Positions 1 through 5,089 of a DNA stretch of 5,089 nt are shown here, piece after piece. Source of the stretch: SZUA-430 sp964547645 (GTDB lineage: Bacteria; Pseudomonadota; Alphaproteobacteria; Micropepsales; Micropepsaceae); contig CAZJOM010000152.1 of assembly GCA_964547645.1 (NCBI GenBank), positions 1-5,089 on the forward strand, in the 5' to 3' direction. Within the stretch, counting starts at the first letter, position 1; each line of letters begins with the position of its first letter. The position numbers and the translations under genes were made by a program. The notes below the pieces were generated by a model, which was given only the letters and a program-made list of their open reading frames with translations, did no database searches and was not told the origin of the DNA.

Positions 1-520
1 TGCCGTTGGCGTGGAGGCGGTCGATCCAAGGGCCGGGATTGCCCAACCCGGCCGCGTAGACCGCGACTTTTTCCTCGATCACCACTTCCATCTGCGCCTC
101 GAAGAATTCCTTCGAGAACAGCGGCGCGTTCGACTGACGCGAATTGTGAGCCTCACCCCTCTCTGCCCGTTTGGATTTGAGCTGAGGGATTTTTTCCTTC
201 TCCATGAAGTCGCGCGCGAATTTTTGGTACTCGGGCATAAGCTCCATCGGCGATGGGCCGCTCTTTTCCTTGTAAGCCTCCCGGCGAACCGACGCCGGCA
301 GCAGCGTATCGACGCCGAACGGCTTGTCGGTCAGTGCCCGCGTCTCGCGAATCCAGGCGCGCAGTTGATCCGGTGAACACGCGGCGGCGCCCAGCACGCC
401 CAGTCCACCGGCATTGGAAACGGCCGCGGCAAGCCGCGGAACGCTCGCGCCGCCCATGCCGGCCAGAACGATCGGGTATTTGATACCCAGCATCTCACAA
501 ATTCGGCTGCGCAGCGCCAC
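1..520 (-). CDS. Nitronate monooxygenase (2-nitropropane dioxygenase) family flavoprotein, N-terminal part
   Basis: This is an open frame of 173 codons without a stop that leaves the window at its left edge, so the C-terminal half is missing. Translation from the GTG at 520 starts MALRSRICEMLGIKYPIVLA. Family marks seen are the first strand and loop YPIVLAGMGG (residues 15-24), AAAVSNAGGLGVLGA (31-45), and KPFGVDTLLP (65-74), the usual KPFGVN-type strand. VYAAGLGNPGPW (153-164) follows. This is the N-terminal half of the FMN-binding TIM barrel; the catalytic-His region would lie beyond the edge. Residues about 78-145 form a highly charged, helix-rich insert (KEK, KSKRAERGE), longer than in the short bacterial enzymes. 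GTG is preferred because the minus strand carries GAGGAA (531-526) five bases before it; an internal ATG at 493 would cut off the conserved start. Known members oxidise alkyl nitronates, but the family is over-annotated and some members, such as IpdC of steroid catabolism, act on acyl-CoA intermediates. Given the neighbours, an acyl-CoA substrate is plausible; this is inference. Confidence 0.92.
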   Translation of the reverse strand, partial: MALRSRICEMLGIKYPIVLAGMGGASVPRLAAAVSNAGGLGVLGAAACSPDQLRAWIRETRALTDKPFGVDTLLPASVRREAYKEKSGPSPMELMPEYQKFARDFMEKEKIPQLKSKRAERGEAHNSRQSNAPLFSKEFFEAQMEVVIEEKVAVYAAGLGNPGPWIDRLHANG

Positions 521-525
521 AGTCT

Positions 526-531
526 TTCCTC
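526..531 (-). promoter_or_regulatory. Ribosome binding site deciding the GTG start of the flavoprotein gene
   Basis: GAGGAA on the minus strand lies five bases before GTG 520. It is the only purine-rich Shine-Dalgarno match near the start. An ATG at 537 is in a different frame and has no such support. Confidence 0.65.
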
Positions 532-560
532 ACCCATGCACCGGTATCATCTGCCGGGGT

Positions 561-578
561 AAACTATGATCATAGATT
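561..578. promoter_or_regulatory. Palindromic AT-rich box (box A), candidate GntR operator before the flavoprotein gene
   Basis: The sequence AAACTATGATCATAGATT has a perfect 12-base palindrome CTATGATCATAG at 564-575. It extends to nine pairs with one mismatch (563/576). It lies in the 95-base gap between the regulator's stop and the flavoprotein's start, 43 bases before the GTG. Read on the minus strand it begins AATCTATGAT, the same ten bases as at 3287-3296 before the acyl-CoA synthetase. A binding site for the adjacent GntR protein is inferred. A 12-base palindrome alone is expected about once by chance in a window this size, so the support comes from position and the shared 10-mer. TATGAT could also be a -10 element. 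Confidence 0.4.
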
Positions 579-615
579 ACAACGCTTCATCGGCACAAGC
601 AACCGCCACCGGCGC

Positions 616-1419
616 TCAGCGCTTCGGGCGCGGCGTTCGCGGCGCACTCAGGCCGTCGGCGTCTTGCCAACGGACGGATTTCGACATGATTTCGGGGTGA
701 CGCAATTCCAGGTACTTGCCGGACCGGGTGATGAATCGCGACATTTCGGTGAAGGCGGCTTCGGGATTGCGGTTCTCGATTGCCTTAACGATGCGGCCGT
801 AAACCTTGAGCTGATAGTCGCGCTCTGCGTCGGTATAGACAATGCGAATGTCCGAGGCGCTCGTGATATTGTGGAGCGAGGAAATCATGAATCCGATCAA
901 CGGATTCCCCGACGCCCAAGCGAGCAAGTCGTGGAAGCGCCGGTTCTCCTCCGCGTGCTCGACCGGACGCCCGGATAGAGCCTGTAGATTTGCCAACGAC
1001 ATTTGAAGCTTTCCAATATCTTCCGCCGTCGCGCGCTCCGCGGCCAAAGAGGCCATCGTCGGACCCACGGCCTGCCTCACTTCCATCAACGAGCGGAAAG
1101 TCGTGCCCAGAAATTGAAGCAACAAGGCCATTGTGCTGGCAAAATCCTTCGGACGCGGCTCCTGCACGACCGGACCGCCGCCGGGACCCGGTCGCAGAAA
1201 AATAACGCCCTGCAACTCTAGAAATCTCAGAGCCTCTCTCAACGTCGCGCGCGCGACGCCGTACCGTTGAAGCATCTCTTGTTCGGCTGGCAACCTGTCG
1301 CCGATAGCCGCTCCGCGGCGCTCGATATCGTCGACGATTTGCTGCGCCACGCGCAACGCTCGCTTTTGCGATCCCGGCACTTCCGGCTTGGCCACCCGAA
1401 CAACGCTTGTGTACTTCAT
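616..1419 (-). CDS. GntR-family transcriptional regulator, FadR subfamily (FCD domain)
   Basis: The protein has 267 residues from ATG 1419. The N-terminal winged helix-turn-helix spans about 18-87: GDRLPAEQEMLQRYGVARAT (40-59), then LREALRFLELQGVI as recognition helix and following strand (60-73), and a glycine-rich wing RPGPGGGPVV (76-85). The C-terminal helical FCD ligand domain spans about 108-238, with the signature ENRRFHDLLAWASGNPLI (158-175). FCD domains bind organic acids or acyl-CoAs and many hold a metal through one Asp and three His. Only His163 is plain here; the helix positions that usually carry the other two His read VYGRIVKAI (Tyr207) and MSRFI (Phe229), so metal binding may be lost as in FadR itself. 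The frame continues upstream to a TTG at 1461, but ATG 1419 is chosen because GGGTGGG lies eight bases before it and the family's basic linker starts there. The gene is divergent from the hydrolase operon and points at the flavoprotein gene, so it likely regulates both and itself. The ligand is unknown. Confidence 0.93.
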   Translation of the reverse strand: MKYTSVVRVAKPEVPGSQKRALRVAQQIVDDIERRGAAIGDRLPAEQEMLQRYGVARATLREALRFLELQGVIFLRPGPGGGPVVQEPRPKDFASTMALLLQFLGTTFRSLMEVRQAVGPTMASLAAERATAEDIGKLQMSLANLQALSGRPVEHAEENRRFHDLLAWASGNPLIGFMISSLHNITSASDIRIVYTDAERDYQLKVYGRIVKAIENRNPEAAFTEMSRFITRSGKYLELRHPEIMSKSVRWQDADGLSAPRTPRPKR

Positions 1420-1529
1420 GCTTGGCACCCACCCTCTCAGGCAACTCACCGGCAAATGCAAAATACCCTATCGGCTTCGCATGGCCGCCGCCCGGCGCAA
1501 AACCGGAAGAGTTGCGGATCGTCAGTATC

Positions 1530-1545
1530 CATTATAAGCAATATG
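1530..1545 (+). promoter_or_regulatory. AT-rich box B, candidate operator or promoter element before the hydrolase operon
   Basis: CATTATAAGCAATATG differs at one base from the box at 5069-5084. It is a loose inverted repeat (CATnnTnnnnAnnATG) and ends 37 bases before the hydrolase start, a position suited to an operator overlapping a promoter. Binding by the divergent GntR protein is inferred from location and recurrence. Confidence 0.45.
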
Positions 1546-1566
1546 AATTCAATTCGTTAGTCGAAC

Positions 1567-1573
1567 AAGGAGG
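1567..1573 (+). promoter_or_regulatory. Strong ribosome binding site of the alpha/beta hydrolase
   Basis: AAGGAGG, a near-consensus Shine-Dalgarno, lies nine bases before ATG 1583. It fixes this start over longer upstream frames. Confidence 0.8.
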
Positions 1574-1582
1574 CATTCGCCC

Positions 1583-2467
1583 ATGCCAGGCGCAAAGCGC
1601 GTTTCATTTACCGTCGGCCAGGATCTCCACATCGCTGCGGATTCCTTCGGTCCGGAACGGGGGCGCCCCGTCCTGTTGGCGCATGGTGGCGGTCAAACTC
1701 GTCACGCCTGGCAGGCGTGCGGCAAGAGCCTCGGACAGCGCGGTTACCATGCCTTGTCCCTCGACCTGCGCGGACATGGTGAAAGCGATTGGGCTCCCGA
1801 CGGAGACTACGCCATAGAACGATTCGCCGAGGATATCTTGAGCATCGCCGACAGATTCGAGGAAGCGCCGGTCCTGGTCGGCGCATCGCTCGGCGGCATT
1901 GCAGGCCTGATCGCGCAAGGCGAGTATGCCCGCGCCGGCCATCGTGGATTTGCAGCTCTCGTCCTGGTCGATATTACGCCGCGCATGAACATGGAAGGCG
2001 TGCAAAAAATCCTCGGGTTCATGTCGTCGAACCTCGACACCGGCTTCGCCTCGCTTGAGGAGGCCGCCGATGCGATTGCGCAATACCTGCCCGGCCGCCC
2101 CCGCCCCAAGAGCTTGAGTGGCCTTGCCAAAAATCTTCGCCTCAGGAACGGCCGCTATTATTGGCATTGGGATCCGCGCTTCATCAATGGCACACAACGG
2201 CCGCAAGGCAGCCGAGAACCCGAGCGCCTGGAAAATGCCGCCCGCGCGGTGAGCGTGCCGACGCTTCTCATTCGAGGCAACAAGAGCGAATTGGTCGATG
2301 CGGAAGCCGTCCGGATGTTTTCCGAACTGGTTCCCCACCACGAATTCGTCGACGTCTTGGACGCCGGGCATATGGTGGCCGGAGACAGCAACGACGCGTT
2401 CAACGCCGCCGTCATCGACTTCTTGGATCGCATGTTCGCGCGGACGCCGGTTCCGGTCCAAGCATAG
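1583..2467 (+). CDS. Alpha/beta hydrolase
   Basis: The protein has 294 residues, a normal length for a single-domain alpha/beta hydrolase; no signal peptide or membrane segment is seen, so it is cytoplasmic. Motifs in order are the oxyanion-hole turn HGGG (34-37), DLRGHGESD (61-69), the nucleophile elbow GASLGG with Ser102, and LVDITPRM (128-135). A cap region lies at about 140-215, followed by the strand PTLLIRGNKSELV (226-238) and DAGHMVAGD with the catalytic His263. In many relatives the charge-relay acid after this strand is Asp (RGxxSD); here it is Glu236, which could serve the same role. The Ser-His pair indicates an esterase, thioesterase or carbon-carbon bond hydrolase rather than an epoxide hydrolase or dehalogenase, which use Asp as nucleophile. 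It is the first gene of the rightward unit, with the crotonase starting 38 bases after its stop. It could provide the free acid for the acyl-CoA synthetase. The substrate cannot be told from the sequence. Confidence 0.92.
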   Translation: MPGAKRVSFTVGQDLHIAADSFGPERGRPVLLAHGGGQTRHAWQACGKSLGQRGYHALSLDLRGHGESDWAPDGDYAIERFAEDILSIADRFEEAPVLVGASLGGIAGLIAQGEYARAGHRGFAALVLVDITPRMNMEGVQKILGFMSSNLDTGFASLEEAADAIAQYLPGRPRPKSLSGLAKNLRLRNGRYYWHWDPRFINGTQRPQGSREPERLENAARAVSVPTLLIRGNKSELVDAEAVRMFSELVPHHEFVDVLDAGHMVAGDSNDAFNAAVIDFLDRMFARTPVPVQA

Positions 2468-2505
2468 CACCCCGGCGCCGGAGGAACGAAAGGTAGGAGA
2501 AAGCC

Positions 2506-3246
2506 ATGGGCAATCTTGTCATTCGAACGGATGCGGAGCGCGTCAGCACGCTCACGCTTAATCGGCCCGATGCTCTTAACGCGCTGAACATTCCGATGTT
2601 CGAGGAACTGCGCGCGCATATCGATGCGCTCCGCGGTCAGGCGCACGCCATCGCCTGCGTGATCTTGCGTGGATCGGGTAAAGCGTTTTCGGCCGGTCAC
2701 GATCTGAAGGACATTCAAAAGGGCGAACGGGCCCCCGAACCGAATTTTCAGGCGAAAACCATCGAAGCGCTGGCGGCTTTACCACAGCCGGTGATCGCGG
2801 CGGTGAACGGCCATTGCTATACGGGCGGCCTGGAACTTGCGCTGGCCGCGGACATCATTGTGGCCGGGCATTCGGCCAAATTCGCCGACACGCATAGCAA
2901 ATGGGGCCTCACGCCGATGTGGGGCATGACCCAAAGACTACCGAGGCGCGTCGGCCCTTCGACGGCTAAGAAAATGATGTTCACTTCCGCAACCTACACC
3001 GCCGAAGCGGCGGAGCGCATGGGACTGGTCGATCTTTGCGTCGACGATGTCGTGCTGGACCAGGTGACCGCGGATATTGCCCGGCAGATAGCCGCCAATT
3101 CGACCCATGCCAACAAGGCGATCAGGGAACTCCTGGACGCGACCGACGGCATGCGGATTAGCGACGGATTGGCTTACGAACTCGCGCACAGTCCGGGCGC
3201 GTGCGCCGATGCGCGCGAGCGCGTCGCCGCGTTCGGCAAGAAGTAA
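2506..3246 (+). CDS. Enoyl-CoA hydratase/isomerase family (crotonase-fold) protein
   Basis: The protein has 246 residues, slightly short of the usual 255-265, and is cytoplasmic. Crotonase marks are LNRPDALNALN (18-28), the first oxyanion-hole and CoA-binding loop FSAGHDL (61-67), PVIAAVNGHCYTGGLELALA (95-114) with the second oxyanion Gly107, and TQRLPRRVG (142-150). C-terminal helices end in DARERVAAFGKK. Glu110 matches the first catalytic Glu of classical hydratases (Glu144 of the rat enzyme). The second, Glu164, falls at His130 in FADTHSKWGLTP, so a plain syn-hydration mechanism is not assured; isomerase, hydrolase or other crotonase chemistry is possible. This FADTH-type variant recurs in bacterial proteins annotated as enoyl-CoA hydratase. 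The start ATG has AGGAG (2495-2499) six bases before it. It follows the hydrolase by 38 bases and is probably co-transcribed with it. The family is certain; the exact reaction is not. Confidence 0.93.
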   Translation: MGNLVIRTDAERVSTLTLNRPDALNALNIPMFEELRAHIDALRGQAHAIACVILRGSGKAFSAGHDLKDIQKGERAPEPNFQAKTIEALAALPQPVIAAVNGHCYTGGLELALAADIIVAGHSAKFADTHSKWGLTPMWGMTQRLPRRVGPSTAKKMMFTSATYTAEAAERMGLVDLCVDDVVLDQVTADIARQIAANSTHANKAIRELLDATDGMRISDGLAYELAHSPGACADARERVAAFGKK

Positions 3247-3289
3247 TGCGCCCGGCCTGCACCGTTTGGAGTGGTTCGGCCGGATCAAT

Positions 3290-3306
3290 CTATGATAAGG
3301 ATATAG
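3290..3306 (+). promoter_or_regulatory. AT-rich box C, candidate operator before the acyl-CoA synthetase
   Basis: CTATGATAAGGATATAG, with CTAT/ATAG ends in inverted orientation, lies in the 129-base gap after the crotonase and 69 bases before the synthetase start. ATGATAAGGA (3292-3301) matches ATTATAAGGA of the right-edge box at nine of ten bases. AATCTATGAT (3287-3296) is identical to the minus-strand reading of 569-578. It may be an operator, an internal promoter (TATGAT as -10) or both. The rest of the gap shows no gene; a weak GC hairpin follows the crotonase stop. Confidence 0.35.
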
Positions 3307-3375
3307 GGCGAGCTGCGGAGAAGCCACAGGAGTGGCGCCGCCGCTCGCGGCAAGCGTTCGGATGGGAGAGACCGC

Positions 3376-4986
3376 ATGGCTTGGAATTATGGCGACATCC
3401 TTGATCGCGTCGCGCCGGTTCTGCCCGCGAGCGCACCCGCGCTTATTCACGAGGACCGCGTCATCTCATGGGCCGAAACCGCACGCCGATCCAACAATCT
3501 GGGCCGCGCTCTGCTCGAACGCGGTGCGAAGGCGAACGGCAAAGTCGCGTTTTACATGCGCAACCGGCCCGAATACGTGGAAACATTGGCCGCCTGCTTC
3601 AAGAGCCGGTTGGTCCACGTCAACATCAACTACCGCTACAAGCCGGATGAAGTGTTTTACATCCTCGACGATTCCGACGCGCAGACGATCGTCTACGGGA
3701 CCGAGTTTCGCGATACGATCATCGCGTTGAAGAGCCGGCTTGAGAAGGTCGAGACGTTCGTCGAAATCGGCGAGGATGGTTCTGCCGCCCCGTTCGCGGA
3801 AAAATACGAAACGCTTGTTCAATCCGGCGACGGCGCGCCGCTTGGGATCGAGCGCTCGCCGGACGATCTGTTGTTCATCTACACCGGCGGCACAACAGGA
3901 ATGCCCAAGGGCGTGATGTGGCGCCACGACGATCTGCGCCAGGCGCAAATGATGGCGCTTCGCCGCCTCGGACCGGTGCCGGAGACGTTGGACGCGCTCG
4001 TTGCGGCGATCAAGACGGCTGGGCCCGGCAACCGCACCTTGCCGGCTTGCCCCTTGATGCACGGAACCGGTGTGCTAACCGCCATCGGCTGCATGATGAG
4101 CGGGGGCAGTATTGTCACCGTGCCAAGTCCGTCGTTGGACGCGGACGAGGTTTGGCGCGCGGTCGCCAAACACAAGGTTCAATCGATTTCCATCGTCGGC
4201 GACGCCTTCGCCAAACCGATGCTGAAGGCCCTGGACGAAAACCCCTGCCGTTACGATACCTCCAGCCTCGTCTCGATCGTGTCGTCCGGCGTAATGTGGA
4301 GCGCCGAGGTCAAGGCGGGTCTGCTCAGACACATCCCTCAGGCGATTCTCATGGACGCGTTCGGCGCGTCGGAGGCGCTCGGTTTCGGTTCCTCGATGAT
4401 GACAAGTGGCGGCGAGGTTAAGACCGCGCGGTTTCAGGTTGGCGAACTCTGCAAGGTATTCGATGAGAACGATCAGCTCGTAGAACCGGGCAGCGGCAAG
4501 CCCGGCATCATCGCCATGGGCGGTCCCATCCCCTCCGGCTATTACAAGGATCCGGCGAAGACAGCAAAGACCTTCAAGACCATCGGCGGCAAACGATATT
4601 CGCTTCCCGGCGATTGGTCCCTTGTGGAGAAGGACGGCACCCTGACGCTTCTGGGCCGCGGCAGCGTCTGCATCAATACGGCCGGCGAGAAAGTCTATCC
4701 GGAGGAAGTCGAGGAAGCACTCAAAACTCATCCATCCGTCGACGATGCGCTGGTGGTCGGCGTACCCGATGAAAAATGGGGCCAGGCAGTGACCGCCGTC
4801 GTCACGCTTTCCGAAGGCGCGGCGTTCGACGACGCCACATTGCGCACGCACGTCCGCTCGCATCTCTCGGGATACAAGACGCCGAAGCATATCGTGCTTG
4901 CCAACATTCCGCTGCGGGCGTTTAACGGAAAAGCGAACTACAAAGGCGTCACCGACTTCGCAAAGCAGCGCCTTGGAATTGGTTAA
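3376..4986 (+). CDS. Acyl-CoA synthetase (AMP-forming, ANL superfamily, FadD-like)
   Basis: This is a complete protein of 536 residues, the usual length for the family. It activates a carboxylic acid to its CoA thioester through an acyl-adenylate. Seen in order are the phosphate-binding loop YTGGTTGMPKG (169-179); FGASEAL (329-335), the A5 motif usually written YGxTE; PGDW with the ribose-binding Asp413; and the hinge and A8 segment LLGRGSVCINTAGEKVYPEE (425-444) with Arg428. The C-terminal NGKANYK carries the catalytic A10 lysine (Lys519). The GRGSVCIN-GEKVYPEEVE form is that of FadD-like synthetases for medium-chain, branched or cyclic acids, including steroid side-chain enzymes such as FadD19; the acid used here cannot be named. 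No signal or transmembrane segment is seen. GGGAGAG (3364-3370) five bases before ATG supports the start. It probably belongs to the same unit as the hydrolase and crotonase, but the 129-base gap with its own box allows separate control. Confidence 0.95.
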   Translation: MAWNYGDILDRVAPVLPASAPALIHEDRVISWAETARRSNNLGRALLERGAKANGKVAFYMRNRPEYVETLAACFKSRLVHVNINYRYKPDEVFYILDDSDAQTIVYGTEFRDTIIALKSRLEKVETFVEIGEDGSAAPFAEKYETLVQSGDGAPLGIERSPDDLLFIYTGGTTGMPKGVMWRHDDLRQAQMMALRRLGPVPETLDALVAAIKTAGPGNRTLPACPLMHGTGVLTAIGCMMSGGSIVTVPSPSLDADEVWRAVAKHKVQSISIVGDAFAKPMLKALDENPCRYDTSSLVSIVSSGVMWSAEVKAGLLRHIPQAILMDAFGASEALGFGSSMMTSGGEVKTARFQVGELCKVFDENDQLVEPGSGKPGIIAMGGPIPSGYYKDPAKTAKTFKTIGGKRYSLPGDWSLVEKDGTLTLLGRGSVCINTAGEKVYPEEVEEALKTHPSVDDALVVGVPDEKWGQAVTAVVTLSEGAAFDDATLRTHVRSHLSGYKTPKHIVLANIPLRAFNGKANYKGVTDFAKQRLGIG

Positions 4987-4987
4987 G

Positions 4988-5044
4988 GGGCGCCCTGCGG
5001 CAGACCACGCAAGGCAGATCGGGCGCTCCGCCTTGCCCGCGCCC
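4988..5044 (+). terminator. Nested inverted repeat after the synthetase, possible terminator
   Basis: A perfect seven-pair stem, GCAAGGC (5009-5015) with GCCTTGC (5030-5036), encloses a 14-base loop in which a further GA/TC pair can form. An outer six-pair stem joins GGGCGC (4988-4993) to GCGCCC (5039-5044). The structure begins one base after the stop codon. No T-run follows, so it is not a classical intrinsic terminator; it could end the transcript with Rho or protect the 3' end. Confidence 0.4.
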
Positions 5045-5068
5045 GCGTGACGGCTTGCAATCCAATAT

Positions 5069-5084
5069 CATTATAAGGAATATG
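5069..5084 (+). promoter_or_regulatory. AT-rich box D at the right edge, candidate operator of the next transcription unit
   Basis: CATTATAAGGAATATG matches box B (1530-1545) at 15 of 16 bases. It lies just after the terminator-like repeat and so would be in the upstream region of a gene starting beyond the window. TTGCAA (5055-5060) precedes it, but at a different distance than the TTGC before box B, so the box rather than its flank is conserved. Confidence 0.45.
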
Positions 5085-5089
5085 GAACG

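Larger units (their letters stand above)
1420..1582. promoter_or_regulatory. Divergent intergenic region between the regulator and the catabolic operon
   Basis: These 163 bases must hold the promoters for both the leftward regulator and the rightward operon. The left half is GC-rich. The right half (1525-1560) is sharply AT-rich and carries box B. A TTGCGG at 1512-1517 lies 15 bases before TATAAG (1533-1538), a poor -35/-10 pair. I cannot assign a convincing promoter to either direction. Confidence 0.5.

Noticed and set aside
785..1444. A 219-codon frame on the same strand as the regulator, in another phase
   Set aside because: The product is rich in Arg and Gly without motifs, whereas the overlapping frame gives a full GntR/FCD protein.
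1420..1461. An N-terminal extension of the regulator to a TTG at 1461
   Set aside because: The extra 14 residues are not family-like, TTG is a rare start, and ATG 1419 has a purine-rich GGGTGGG at good spacing.
1543..1560. Tiny reading frames starting in the boxes (M-N-S-I-R at 1543-1560, M-I-R-I at 3292-3306) as leader peptides, and ATG 5082 as the start of the next gene
   Set aside because: They have no proper ribosome site (AAGGA at 5075-5079 is only two bases from the ATG), the encoded residues differ, and frames this short arise by chance in AT-rich boxes.
1604..2470. A 288-codon open frame antisense to the whole alpha/beta hydrolase
   Set aside because: It has no recognisable motif and no ribosome site, and it mirrors a well-supported gene; long antisense frames are common in GC-rich coding DNA.
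3252..3283. Hairpin CCGGCC/GGCCGG after the crotonase stop as a terminator
   Set aside because: The six-pair stem has a 20-base loop with only a weak inner pairing and no T-run, so it is too weak to claim a break in the operon.
4075..4890. A 271-codon antisense frame within the acyl-CoA synthetase gene
   Set aside because: The opposite strand encodes all synthetase core motifs; the antisense product has a shadow-like composition and no domain.

Overview
The window is a GC-rich, densely coded stretch that looks like a proteobacterial chromosome, most likely alphaproteobacterial. This is judged from the protein families, the codon use and the strong AGGAGG-type ribosome sites; there is no rRNA or other taxonomic marker. 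It holds five genes, all tied to acyl-CoA or small organic acid catabolism. There is no mobile element, CRISPR array or RNA gene.

Left part, minus strand: the N-terminal 173 codons of a nitronate monooxygenase (2-nitropropane dioxygenase) family flavoprotein start at a GTG at 520 and run off the left edge. About 95 bases upstream of it, on the same strand, lies a FadR-type GntR regulator (1419 to 616). The gap between them holds a near-perfect palindrome, CTATGATCATAG (564-575).

Right part, plus strand, divergent from the regulator: an alpha/beta hydrolase (1583-2467), a crotonase-fold enoyl-CoA hydratase/isomerase-like protein (2506-3246) and an ANL-superfamily acyl-CoA synthetase (3376-4986). 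They probably form one catabolic unit. The hydrolase could release or trim a carboxylic acid, the synthetase would activate it to a CoA thioester, and the crotonase would act on an unsaturated or cyclic acyl-CoA. The flavoprotein could carry out an oxidation step. The true substrate cannot be read from the sequence. An acyl-CoA dehydrogenase, hydroxyacyl-CoA dehydrogenase and thiolase are absent here and would have to lie elsewhere.

The most interesting non-coding signal is a recurring AT-rich box in the intergenic regions. CATTATAAGCAATATG (1530-1545, before the hydrolase) and CATTATAAGGAATATG (5069-5084, at the right edge) differ at one base of 16. A related box, CTATGATAAGGATATAG (3290-3306), precedes the synthetase and shares a 10-mer with the palindrome before the flavoprotein gene. 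These are candidate operators of the GntR regulator, defining a small local regulon whose next member would begin just past base 5089. Three proteins also deviate at usually conserved positions: His for the second catalytic Glu in the crotonase, Tyr and Phe for two expected metal-binding His in the regulator, and Glu for the usual charge-relay Asp in the hydrolase.
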